Below, piece after piece: positions 1 to 7,666 of a stretch of DNA of 31,537 bases; the first letter of the stretch is position 1; every line of letters begins with the position of its first letter. The notes beneath the pieces are model-generated. The model was not told where the DNA came from. It worked only from the letters and a program-made list of their open reading frames with translations, and did not search any database. The DNA comes from an uncultured Chitinophagaceae bacterium. GTDB taxonomy: Bacteria; Bacteroidota; Bacteroidia; Chitinophagales; Chitinophagaceae. The stretch is taken from positions 1 to 31,537 of the forward strand of contig CALCEA010000169.1 in NCBI GenBank assembly GCA_937900675.1, written 5' to 3'. Made by a program: the position numbers and the translations under genes.

Positions 1-631
1 CACCTAAATCTATTTCTTTTTTTAATAAAAATGCATAGAGTAATCCACTTAATCCTCCCAAGAAAATAGAGAAGCTAAGTTCTATAGGGTGACTAGCAAA
101 AGAAAGTCCAGTGATGATTAAATAAATAATAAGTATTAACCAGGTGGGTATTCCCTTGCCAATATTGGGTAATATTTTATAGTTAGGTGCTATTAAGGCT
201 GTTGCTAGTGCAATGGCTAATACACTGGTTTGTGCACCCACTAAAGGCTCTTGTCCATTATGTAAGACATAACTGGTTGCTGCAATAATTCCACTATAAA
301 AATAGATAGGAAACAAATGTCTATTAGCACTCACATTTTGTAAAATGTTTCCAAATATAAATAGCCAAAACATATTCGTAAACAAGGCCCAAAAATTATC
401 GTGGGTCCAATTGAAACTTATAAAAGTCCAAGGTGCTTGTTGAATATTTTCAGGTAATAAAATCACATATTTATAAATCTCATTTTGAAAGTCCATCGCT
501 GGAAATCCTTCTAAGTAATAAGTAACTTTCATAAAAACAAATGCCACAGCCACAACCAGGTTTACAGCCAATAAAGCTACTAAAGCATTGTTATCAGCAC
601 CCCACAGAGGCTTTTTGGAAGAATCATTCAT
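1..631 (-). CDS. Rhomboid-like membrane protein, probable pseudoprotease (3' end outside window)
   Basis: Reading leftward from an ATG at 631, an open frame of 210 codons continues off the window edge. It encodes a multi-pass membrane protein that aligns by eye with the rhomboid protease encoded just upstream: FTNMFWLFIFGN (84-95) matches the TM2 region, VGAQTSVLAIA (131-141) the catalytic TM4, and FLGGLSGLLYAF (190-201) TM6. The catalytic residues are missing. The Ser of the GASG motif is Gln134, the TM6 His is Phe190, and the first position of the oxyanion HxxxN motif is Ala82, although Asn86 is kept. It is therefore probably an inactive rhomboid that could bind clients or assist its neighbour (inference). 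It starts 16 nt after the stop of that neighbour, so the two are likely cotranscribed. The C-terminus, where a cytoplasmic domain could sit, is not visible. Confidence 0.8.
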   Translation of the reverse strand, partial: MNDSSKKPLWGADNNALVALLAVNLVVAVAFVFMKVTYYLEGFPAMDFQNEIYKYVILLPENIQQAPWTFISFNWTHDNFWALFTNMFWLFIFGNILQNVSANRHLFPIYFYSGIIAATSYVLHNGQEPLVGAQTSVLAIALATALIAPNYKILPNIGKGIPTWLILIIYLIITGLSFASHPIELSFSIFLGGLSGLLYAFLLKKEIDLG

Positions 632-647
632 TGATGATGAATTGAGA

Positions 648-1373
648 TTAATAAAATGTTTTGCGATTTTTTCTATTCCAGATATACACTAAAATAAATC
701 CAACCACTGCACCCCCCACATGTGCCCATCTTGCTACATTATCGCCGGCAGAATTTCGAATAGCAAATATTAACTCATAAGAGAAATATAAGATACCCAA
801 CCATTTTGCTTTAATGGGGAACAAGAAATAAATATAGATATAGGTATTAGGAAACAAATACACAAATGCAATTAAAATGCCAAAAACTGCACCACTAGCA
901 CCCAGCGTAGCCACATTCACTTTCTTATTGTAGTAATTAATAAATTGCTCATAAGTAGCATCATGTACATAATTAGAAGTTACTATCTCTTTGTACTGAT
1001 GAATTAAAGGCATTAATTCAAATGATAAAATTGCCAGATGAATCACCGCCGCTCCTATTCCACACAATAAATAAAACAATAAAAATCTTTTTGGACCCCA
1101 TAGGTTTTCTAGAATAGAACCAAACATCCAAAGCGCCAACATGTTTCCAAAAATATGTCCAAAGTCTCCATGCAAAAACATATGGGTAATTAATTGCCAA
1201 GGCTTAAACAATTCACTTTGCCATGCATGTAAAGCCAAATAATCTTCAAAAGAAAAATTACTAGTAGGTCCTGCAAAAGTATTTTGTGCTAAAAACAATA
1301 AACCATTAATGATTAAAAGGTTTTTTACAATCGTAGGCAACACTTCAAAACGCGTAGGTCTAAATTGAGTCAT
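648..1373 (-). CDS. Rhomboid family intramembrane serine protease
   Basis: A 241-residue polytopic membrane protein with the complete rhomboid signature. The oxyanion motif HIFGN (His73, Asn77) follows a GDFG turn. The catalytic Ser160 is in LGASGAVFG, and the His218 partner is in AHVGG near the C-terminus. About six membrane segments with an extended L1 loop (roughly residues 30-60) fit the bacterial rhomboid fold, and a roughly 40-residue polar insert (about 120-155) lies between TM3 and TM4. Rhomboids cleave transmembrane substrates inside the inner membrane; no substrate can be read from the context. The gene begins 3 nt after the rlmD stop and precedes the degenerate paralogue, so all three likely share one mRNA. 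Family assignment is firm; physiological role is unknown. Confidence 0.93.
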   Translation of the reverse strand: MTQFRPTRFEVLPTIVKNLLIINGLLFLAQNTFAGPTSNFSFEDYLALHAWQSELFKPWQLITHMFLHGDFGHIFGNMLALWMFGSILENLWGPKRFLLFYLLCGIGAAVIHLAILSFELMPLIHQYKEIVTSNYVHDATYEQFINYYNKKVNVATLGASGAVFGILIAFVYLFPNTYIYIYFLFPIKAKWLGILYFSYELIFAIRNSAGDNVARWAHVGGAVVGFILVYIWNRKNRKTFY

Positions 1374-1376
1374 TGT

Positions 1377-2798
1377 TTATTTTCTTTTAAGTTGAACTAC
1401 ATTTTCGATATGTAAAGTATGAGGAAACATATCTACTGGTTGTATCTTGGTCACTTTGTATTTTTCATCTAATAATGCAAGGTCTCTAGCTTGTGTTGCT
1501 GGGTTACAGCTTACATACACAATCGTAGGCGCTTCCATCTCTAATAATTTTCGCACTAGCTTTTCGTGCATACCCGCTCTTGGGGGATCCGTAATAATCA
1601 CATCTGGTTTTCCATGGGCTGCAAAAAATGCATCGTCACATATATCAATTACATCTCCAGCAAAAAACGCAGTGTCTTCCAAACCATTGATAGAGGCATT
1701 TATTTTTGCATCTTCTATAGCATCTGCTACCACTTCTACTCCCACAATTTTCTTTGCGTTTTTACTACAGAATATACCAATACTTCCTGTACCACAATAC
1801 AAATCATACACTACTTCCTTTCCCGTGAGTTCTGCAAAATCTCTAGTTACTTGATATAATTTAGTAGCTTGATAGGAATTGGTTTGGAAAAAAGATTTAG
1901 GACTTATTTTAAATTGAAAGTCTTCTAGTTTTTCTGTGATATAGCCATTTCCAAAATAAACCTGTGGCACTAAATCTTGCATACTATCATTTCGCTTGGT
2001 ATTTATGGTATACAATAAAGTAGTAATCTGCGGAAACTGCTTTAATAATAAGTCTAATAAAGCTTCTCTTTTTTCTTTGTCTTCATATCCCAATATCAAA
2101 TTCACCATCCATTCTCCTTGGGTGGTATTTCTTACAAACATATTTCTTAGCCAACCAATATGTTGTTTGATATTATAAAATGGCATCTCATTGTCAACAG
2201 CAAATTGAGCCACAGCCTTTCTCATTAAATTAGTTGGCTCTTCTTGTAAATGGCAGGTATCAATCTCCACCACTTTTTCAAAAAATCCTCTTGCATGAAA
2301 TCCGCCCGCACCAACAGACTTTTCTGGCAAAACACCAGCAGCTTTCATTTCTCTAAATGCTTCAAAAGGAATAAATTTCTCTGTAGCAAATGTATACTCC
2401 ACTTTATTTCTATAACCTTCTGTTGGTGTTGCACCTAAAATGGGAGCAATCTCTGGTAAAGGCACTTTAGCAATTCGAGTAAGATTATCCACTACTTGCT
2501 TATGCTTGTATTGTAATTGTTGTGCATAAGGCAACATCTGCCATTGACAACCACCACATACTCCAAAATGCTTGCAAAATGGTTGTACTCTATTGGCCGA
2601 ATAACTATGAAATGTTTTTGCAAAGCCCTCTGCCCAGTCGGCTTTATTTTTTTGTAACTGAATATCTACGATATCGCCAGGCACGGCTCCTTCCACAAAA
2701 ATTACTTTTCCATCTACGCGTGCCAAAGACTTGCCTTCTGCGGCATAATCCTCAATCAATACTTTTTCTAAAATAGGGGCTTGTTTATTTTTTCTCAC
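1377..2798 (-). CDS. rlmD: 23S rRNA (uracil-C5)-methyltransferase, RlmD/RumA family
   Basis: SAM-dependent methyltransferase making 5-methyluridine in rRNA. Residues are numbered on the 479-residue reading from the TTG at 2816. An N-terminal TRAM-like domain (about 15-70) is followed by iron-sulfur cysteines Cys81, Cys87, Cys90 and Cys188. The SAM-binding motif is DLYCGTGSIG (338-347), and DPPRAG (410-415) and SCNP (436-439, nucleophile Cys437) complete the RumA/TrmA fold. The Fe-S cluster and TRAM domain favour an rRNA enzyme over TrmA; the exact target uridine (1939 or 747) is inference. I chose GTG at 2798 because a TACCTTTG promoter box (2804-2811) lies between it and the upstream TTG, leaving about 5 nt before the GTG. 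The start at 2816 would add six residues. First gene of the rlmD-rhomboid-rhomboid run. Confidence 0.9.
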   Translation of the reverse strand: MRKNKQAPILEKVLIEDYAAEGKSLARVDGKVIFVEGAVPGDIVDIQLQKNKADWAEGFAKTFHSYSANRVQPFCKHFGVCGGCQWQMLPYAQQLQYKHKQVVDNLTRIAKVPLPEIAPILGATPTEGYRNKVEYTFATEKFIPFEAFREMKAAGVLPEKSVGAGGFHARGFFEKVVEIDTCHLQEEPTNLMRKAVAQFAVDNEMPFYNIKQHIGWLRNMFVRNTTQGEWMVNLILGYEDKEKREALLDLLLKQFPQITTLLYTINTKRNDSMQDLVPQVYFGNGYITEKLEDFQFKISPKSFFQTNSYQATKLYQVTRDFAELTGKEVVYDLYCGTGSIGIFCSKNAKKIVGVEVVADAIEDAKINASINGLEDTAFFAGDVIDICDDAFFAAHGKPDVIITDPPRAGMHEKLVRKLLEMEAPTIVYVSCNPATQARDLALLDEKYKVTKIQPVDMFPHTLHIENVVQLKRK

Positions 2799-2803
2799 TA
2801 GAA

Positions 2804-2811
2804 CAAAGGTA
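2804..2811 (-). promoter_or_regulatory. -7 promoter element of rlmD (TACCTTTG)
   Basis: Exact match to the Bacteroidota TAnnTTTG element, reading leftward. Only 5 nt separate it from the GTG start of rlmD, so the mRNA would have almost no leader. No clear -33 TTTG was found. Confidence 0.5.
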
Positions 2812-2828
2812 CTCAACCAACATTGATT

Positions 2829-2861
2829 TTTGTATAAAATGGGACTTATAAATTATATTTG
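2829..2861 (+). promoter_or_regulatory. Promoter of the thioredoxin-like gene (TTTG / TATATTTG)
   Basis: TTTG at 2829-2832 and TATATTTG at 2854-2861, separated by 21 nt, match the Bacteroidota -33/-7 pair. This is the best two-element promoter in the window. The predicted leader is about 17 nt and contains a tiny ATG-GAT-CTA-TGA frame (2874-2885) whose stop overlaps the real ATG. Confidence 0.6.
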
Positions 2862-2881
2862 AATCCAATAAAAATGGATCT

Positions 2882-4336
2882 ATGAAAAACTGGATATGTT
2901 TAGTGTTATTATTAAGTGTTTTGGTTGAACAAAGTAAGGCTCAGGTAAAGAAACCAACGAGCGCTGTTGGCCATGCTATTCAGGTAAGTCTTAAACCTTA
3001 TCAAAATACCAAAATTTATATTGGAACCAATTATGGTAATAATAGAGTTTTAGCAGATTCTTGTGTATTGAATGATAAAAGTGAGGGTGTTTTTAAAGGC
3101 ACACAAAAATTAACTCCTGGTATTTACTTTTTAGTGAATCCCAAGTTTAATATCTTATTTGATTTTTTAGTAGATGAAGCCCAAAACTTTAAAATTGTTG
3201 CAGACACCAATAATTTGTCTAATTATAGCATTATTGGTTCTTACGAAAATGATTTATTTAAAGAGTATTCTGTTGAGGTTAATAAAATTGGAAGTGAATT
3301 AGCTGTTATTGAAAATAAATTTAAAAGTTCTACAACTGCAGCCGACTCTTCTTTATTTAGAACGCAATATATCAGTAAAGACAAAGAGTTAAAGGATAAA
3401 AGAAATTCATTTATGAAAGCACATCCAAAATCAATGATGAGCTATTTATTGAATGTGATGCAACGCCCAGAAGCGCCAGCAATACCTATTATCAATGGTA
3501 AAGCGGATAGTTTATATCCTTACTATTATGTAAAAAATCATTTTTGGGATAATGTAATATTTAATGATAATAGATTAATACGAACACCTTTTTTTGAAGC
3601 CAAACTGGATGAGTATTTTAAAAACTATGTGGCAAGAGATGCTGATTCTATTATTGAAGAAGTACAATACATGTTAACGGTAGCTAAAACTGGTAAAGAG
3701 ATTTATCCATTCTTACTATTTAAGTTTACCAACAAGTATATTACTCCTGAGTTTATGGGACAGGATAAAGTATTCTTACACTTGTTTCAAAACTTTTTTG
3801 CAAAAGGAGATACTGTTCTGTTAAATGAAGCTTCAAAAAAATCTATCACAGAAAGAGCTTATAGTATGATGGCCAACCAATTGGGCTTACCTGCTCCTGC
3901 ATTAGATATCAATACCATAGATGATAAGCCATTCTCTTTATACAAAACCGCTGCACCTTATACTTTTATTGCATTCTGGGATCCTACCTGTAGCCATTGT
4001 AAAGTAGAAATTCCACAATTAGATTCTATGTATAAAGCAAGCTGGAAAGCATTAGGTGTACAAATTGTTGGAGTAAATATTAATTACAAAGAACTTCCTG
4101 CTTGGAAAAAATTTATTGCAGATAATCAAATCAATAACTGGTTCCATGTTTATCAAACAGAAGCTGCATTAAATAAAGAGATTGCTAATCAAAAACCAAC
4201 TACCATCAGACAATTGTATGATGTTTTTAAAACGCCAACTTTTTATTTATTAGATGCCAATAAAAGAATTATTGCGAAAAACTTAACCCTAAATCAATTT
4301 GATGATTTTTTAAAAAGCAAGGCTAAAAAACCTTAG
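2882..4336 (+). CDS. TlpA-family thioredoxin-like protein with DUF4369/DUF5106-like N-terminal region
   Basis: A 484-residue exported protein. A signal peptide (1-20, ending SKA before Gln21) directs it to the periplasm. Residues 30-130 resemble the beta-rich DUF4369 domain common in Bacteroidota thiol-disulfide proteins, and 150-330 form an alpha-helical region similar to DUF5106 (by eye). The C-terminal thioredoxin domain (about 335-480) has the WDPTCSHC active site (Cys370, Cys373) and the cis-proline motif TPTF (Pro452). It probably reduces or isomerises disulfides in envelope proteins (inference; no partner is visible). It is a single gene with its own promoter. Its last 14 nt overlap the end of metF on the other strand, so no terminator fits between them. 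Confidence 0.85.
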   Translation: MKNWICLVLLLSVLVEQSKAQVKKPTSAVGHAIQVSLKPYQNTKIYIGTNYGNNRVLADSCVLNDKSEGVFKGTQKLTPGIYFLVNPKFNILFDFLVDEAQNFKIVADTNNLSNYSIIGSYENDLFKEYSVEVNKIGSELAVIENKFKSSTTAADSSLFRTQYISKDKELKDKRNSFMKAHPKSMMSYLLNVMQRPEAPAIPIINGKADSLYPYYYVKNHFWDNVIFNDNRLIRTPFFEAKLDEYFKNYVARDADSIIEEVQYMLTVAKTGKEIYPFLLFKFTNKYITPEFMGQDKVFLHLFQNFFAKGDTVLLNEASKKSITERAYSMMANQLGLPAPALDINTIDDKPFSLYKTAAPYTFIAFWDPTCSHCKVEIPQLDSMYKASWKALGVQIVGVNINYKELPAWKKFIADNQINNWFHVYQTEAALNKEIANQKPTTIRQLYDVFKTPTFYLLDANKRIIAKNLTLNQFDDFLKSKAKKP

Positions 4337-5276
4337 ATACTACATCTCTAATCACTTTAGGCTTGCCTAATGTGTAATAGTGTAGAACAGGCACTCCTGC
4401 TGCTTTTAACTCTTTACTTTGTTGTACCAACCACTCTGCACCAACTTGCTCACAAGCCTCGTCGGTAGTAGCTGCATTCATTGCTTTGGACAATGCTTCT
4501 GGAATATCAACAAAGAATATACTTGGTAAAACAGTTAATTGTTTTTTATTCGTAATGGGTTTTAATCCTGGAATAATCGGCACATTGATACCAATACTTC
4601 TACAAGCATCTACATATTCAAAATATTTTTTGTTGTCAAAAAACATTTGTGTCATAATGTATTGTGCACCTGCGTCTACTTTTTCTTTGGCTTTTTGTAA
4701 ATCAAATTCCATACTAGGTGCTTCAAAATGTTTTTCTGGATAACCAGATACACCCATACAGAAATTGGTTTTACTTCCGTTCAATATGTCTTTGTCTAAA
4801 TAAACTCCGTTATTTAAATCTACAATCTGTTTTAATAAATCAATGGCTTGCTTGTTTCCATTAGGTGTGGGTACAAATGTTTTTTGTCCCTTCTCTGCAT
4901 CACCTCTTAACACAAGTACATTGTCAATACCTAAAAATTGTAAATCAATTAAAGCGTCTTCCGTTTCTCTTTTAGAAAAACCACCACAGATAATATGCGG
5001 AATAGCATCCACATTATAATGGTTCATAATAGCAGCGCAGATACCCACGGTACCTGGGCGCTTGCGTACATCTACCATCTCGGTGCTTCCATCTTCCTTG
5101 GTTCTTGAAATGGTCTCGCTTCTGTGATAAGTAACATTGATCCATGATGGCTTAAACTCCATCAAAGGATCTATATGATCAAACAATGACTTAATGGTCT
5201 TCCCTTTTAATGGCGGCAATACCTCGTATGATAATAATGTTCCCTTTGCCTTTGTTAAATGTTCTATTACATGCAT
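4323..5276 (-). CDS. metF: 5,10-methylenetetrahydrofolate reductase
   Basis: FAD-dependent enzyme reducing methylene-THF to 5-methyl-THF for methionine synthesis. From the ATG at 5276 it is 317 residues. The N-terminal SYEVLPP carries the conserved Glu of the MetF SFEFFPP motif. The stretches GTVGICAAI, PHIICGGFS and VLRGDAEKG form the TIM-barrel substrate and flavin site, followed by YIMTQMFFD and NVPIIPGLKPI near the C-terminus. A TTG at 5285 would add three residues, but it lies inside the TATTTTTG promoter box (5283-5290), so the ATG with a leader of only a few nt is preferred. It is divergent from lptB and overlaps the thioredoxin-like gene tail to tail by 14 nt. Confidence 0.93.
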   Translation of the reverse strand: MHVIEHLTKAKGTLLSYEVLPPLKGKTIKSLFDHIDPLMEFKPSWINVTYHRSETISRTKEDGSTEMVDVRKRPGTVGICAAIMNHYNVDAIPHIICGGFSKRETEDALIDLQFLGIDNVLVLRGDAEKGQKTFVPTPNGNKQAIDLLKQIVDLNNGVYLDKDILNGSKTNFCMGVSGYPEKHFEAPSMEFDLQKAKEKVDAGAQYIMTQMFFDNKKYFEYVDACRSIGINVPIIPGLKPITNKKQLTVLPSIFFVDIPEALSKAMNAATTDEACEQVGAEWLVQQSKELKAAGVPVLHYYTLGKPKVIRDVVSKVF

Positions 5277-5282
5277 AGAACA

Positions 5283-5290
5283 CAAAAATA
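5283..5290 (-). promoter_or_regulatory. -7 promoter element of metF (TATTTTTG)
   Basis: Exact TAnnTTTG match reading leftward, 6 nt before the metF ATG. A TTTG at 5316-5319 on the same strand is 25 nt upstream, longer than the usual spacing. It forms one arm of a 9-bp inverted repeat with the lptB element. Confidence 0.5.
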
Positions 5291-5305
5291 GTTAATATTT
5301 AGCCT

Positions 5306-5313
5306 TATTTTTG
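5306..5313 (+). promoter_or_regulatory. -7 promoter element of lptB (TATTTTTG)
   Basis: Exact TAnnTTTG match 14 nt before the lptB GTG. Any -33 contact would fall on the metF -7 element, so the two divergent promoters overlap physically. Confidence 0.5.
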
Positions 5314-5327
5314 TACAAATTTTTAGA

Positions 5328-6095
5328 GTGAAGCTTACCATACATACCAACAATCTTGTAAAGCAATACAAAAGCAGAAAAGTAGTGAACGATGTGAGCA
5401 TTTCTGTTCAACAAGGAGAGATAGTTGGCTTATTGGGACCCAATGGTGCTGGTAAGACCACTACATTCTATATGGTAGTTGGTTTGATTGCTCCAGATCA
5501 AGGAACTGTTTATTTAAACGAAGAAGATATTACCAAGCTTCCCATGTATAAAAGAGCACAAATGGGATTGGGTTATTTACCTCAAGAAGCGAGTGTGTTT
5601 AGAAAGTTATCTGTAGAAGATAATATCATGGCAGTATTAGAAATGACTGCTTTGAATAAAGAAGAGCGAGAAGCTAAATTAGAAAGTTTATTAGATGAAT
5701 TTAATTTACACCATGTAAGAAAAAATAATGGTGATAGTTTAAGTGGTGGTGAGCGAAGAAGAACAGAGATTGCAAGAGCATTAGCCGTAGATCCTAAATT
5801 TATATTACTAGACGAACCCTTTGCTGGCGTGGATCCTATCGCAGTAGAAGATATTCAATCGGTGGTAGCTAAATTAAAAACCAAGGACATTGGTATTTTA
5901 ATTACCGACCATAATGTAAACGAAACCTTATCTATTTGTGATAGAGCTTACTTATTAATTGAGGGTAAAATTTTCAAACACGGCACTGCAGAAGAATTAG
6001 CTGCCGATGAACAAGTTCGTCGCCTATACCTAGGAACCAATTTTGAGTTGAAACGCAAGGATTGGATTATCGAGATGGGCCAAAAAGCCAAGTAA
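5328..6095 (+). CDS. lptB: LPS export ABC transporter ATP-binding protein
   Basis: Cytoplasmic ATPase of the LptB2FG complex, which extracts LPS from the inner membrane and drives it toward the outer membrane. Length 255 residues. Walker A is GPNGAGKTT (37-45), the Q-loop region GYLPQEAS follows at 82-89, the signature is LSGGE (138-142) followed by RRRTEIARAL, Walker B is ILLDEP (159-164), and the switch His195 is in ITDHN. The pattern LSGGERRRTEIARAL with FAGVDPIAVEDIQ is specific to LptB-type ATPases. The start is GTG; no ATG fits before the ABC fold begins. It is followed after 22 nt by the GH3-type gene and then fabG, so an envelope-lipid operon is likely. Confidence 0.95.
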   Translation: MKLTIHTNNLVKQYKSRKVVNDVSISVQQGEIVGLLGPNGAGKTTTFYMVVGLIAPDQGTVYLNEEDITKLPMYKRAQMGLGYLPQEASVFRKLSVEDNIMAVLEMTALNKEEREAKLESLLDEFNLHHVRKNNGDSLSGGERRRTEIARALAVDPKFILLDEPFAGVDPIAVEDIQSVVAKLKTKDIGILITDHNVNETLSICDRAYLLIEGKIFKHGTAEELAADEQVRRLYLGTNFELKRKDWIIEMGQKAK

Positions 6096-6117
6096 TTTCT
6101 TATATTGTGGGGAGTAA

Positions 6118-7632
6118 ATGAAAATTTTTAGTCCTGCACTTTCACGATTGGCTCGTTTTCGCTATTGGCGTATTGAGCATTGGGAAAATGACCCTATTGC
6201 TGCTCAGCGAGAAGTCTTACAAGACCTTATTACCCACGGGCAATACACTCAGTTTGGCAGAAAGTATGGCTACTCCGATATTTTCACTATCAGAAAGTTT
6301 AAAGAGACTGTTCCTATTCATGAATACCAAGATTTGAAGCCTTATATAGATCAGATCATGGACGGTGAAGAGTCCGTATTATGGAATACACCAGTAGAAT
6401 GGTTTGCGAAAAGCAGTGGTACCACCAGCGATAAAAGCAAATTCATTCCTTTATCCAAAGAAAGTATTGAAGACAATCATTTTCAAGCGGCCAAGGATGT
6501 GTTGACTATTTATTATCACGCTAATCCAGATAGTGATTTATTAACAGGCAAAGGTTTAGTAATTGGTGGTAGTCATCAAGTACATCCTATCAAAGACAAT
6601 ATTCAGTATGGTGATTTAAGTGGAGTGTTATTACAAAACTCTCCCTTCTGGTCTAATTTTATTAGAACTCCAGAATTAGCCATTGCACTAATGGATGAAT
6701 GGGAAGGAAAGATTGAAGCTTTAGCTCAAAGTACCATCAACGAGCCAGTTACTTCTATTTCGGGTGTACCTACTTGGACCATGGTTTTATTGAAAAGAAT
6801 TTTAGAACTCTCTGGTAAAAAAAATATCAAAGAAGTATGGCCTGATTTTGAATTATATATTCATGGAGGCGTTTCTTTTACGCCTTATAAAGAACAGTTT
6901 GAAAAACTGATAGGTCCAGGATGTAAGTATATAGAGATTTATAACGCCAGTGAAGGTTTTTTTGCAGCGCAAGATAATATCGAGGAAGATGGGATGTTAT
7001 TGTTTTTGAATCATGGCATCTTCTACGAGTTCATGCCTATTGAAGAATATGGAAAAGCTCAACCAAAAACAATTGGTTTAGATAAAGTTGAAATAGGAAA
7101 AAACTATGCGATTGTCATTAGCACCAATGGTGGATTATGGAGATACTTAGTAGGTGATACCGTTCAGTTTGTTCAATTGTATCCATTTAAAATAAAAGTG
7201 AGTGGAAGATTAAAACAATATATCAATGCATTTGGTGAAGAAGTGATTGCAGACAATACAGACAATGCCATTGCAAAAACCTGTGCAGCGTTTAATGTAG
7301 TGATGAATGAATATACCGCAGCTCCAGTATATATGTCTGATCACAATAGTGGTGCACATGAATGGTTAATTGAATTTGAAAAAGCTCCATCTGATCTACA
7401 CGCATTCACTATTGCATTAGACAATAACTTAAAAGCTTTAAATAGCGATTACGAAGCTAAAAGACATAAAGATATTGCATTAGGTCTTCCTCAAATCATA
7501 GCGGTGAAAAAAGGATGTTTTCACGAATGGTTAAAAAGAAAAGGAAAGCTAGGTGGTCAACATAAGGTTCCAAGATTATCGAATGAACGCAGTTTTGTAG
7601 AAGAAATAAAGGGGATTCATTTATCTTTGTAA
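6118..7632 (+). CDS. GH3 family acyl-adenylating protein
   Basis: A 504-residue homologue of plant GH3 (auxin-responsive) proteins, which belong to the ANL superfamily and join carboxylic acids to amino acids through an acyl-AMP intermediate. Visible ATP-site motifs are SSGTTS (99-104), followed by DKSKFIPLS, then YNASEGFFAAQD (275-286) and YLVGDTV (343-349). Length is close to the GH3 norm (about 500-600). The bacterial substrate is not known to me. It lies between lptB (22 nt upstream) and fabG (34 nt downstream) on the same strand, which suggests a role with fatty acids or envelope lipids (inference). No signal peptide or membrane segment is evident, so it should be cytoplasmic. Confidence 0.88.
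   Translation: MKIFSPALSRLARFRYWRIEHWENDPIAAQREVLQDLITHGQYTQFGRKYGYSDIFTIRKFKETVPIHEYQDLKPYIDQIMDGEESVLWNTPVEWFAKSSGTTSDKSKFIPLSKESIEDNHFQAAKDVLTIYYHANPDSDLLTGKGLVIGGSHQVHPIKDNIQYGDLSGVLLQNSPFWSNFIRTPELAIALMDEWEGKIEALAQSTINEPVTSISGVPTWTMVLLKRILELSGKKNIKEVWPDFELYIHGGVSFTPYKEQFEKLIGPGCKYIEIYNASEGFFAAQDNIEEDGMLLFLNHGIFYEFMPIEEYGKAQPKTIGLDKVEIGKNYAIVISTNGGLWRYLVGDTVQFVQLYPFKIKVSGRLKQYINAFGEEVIADNTDNAIAKTCAAFNVVMNEYTAAPVYMSDHNSGAHEWLIEFEKAPSDLHAFTIALDNNLKALNSDYEAKRHKDIALGLPQIIAVKKGCFHEWLKRKGKLGGQHKVPRLSNERSFVEEIKGIHLSL
7622..7629 (+). promoter_or_regulatory. Internal promoter element for fabG (TATCTTTG)
   Basis: Exact TAnnTTTG match overlapping the end of the GH3 gene, 37 nt before the fabG ATG, with a TTTG at 7594-7597 (24-nt spacer). 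It could give fabG expression independent of lptB. It lies in coding sequence, so it may be chance. Confidence 0.4.
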
Positions 7633-7666
7633 GACATATTAATAACTGATTCGAAAAATAAGCATT

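Noticed and set aside
1018..1200. 60-residue open frame inside the rhomboid gene
   Set aside because: It lies in another frame of a well-supported rhomboid and has no motif or start context of its own.
1447..1854. 135-codon plus-strand frame opposite rlmD
   Set aside because: It mirrors the SAM-domain coding sequence of rlmD and has no promoter box or domain.
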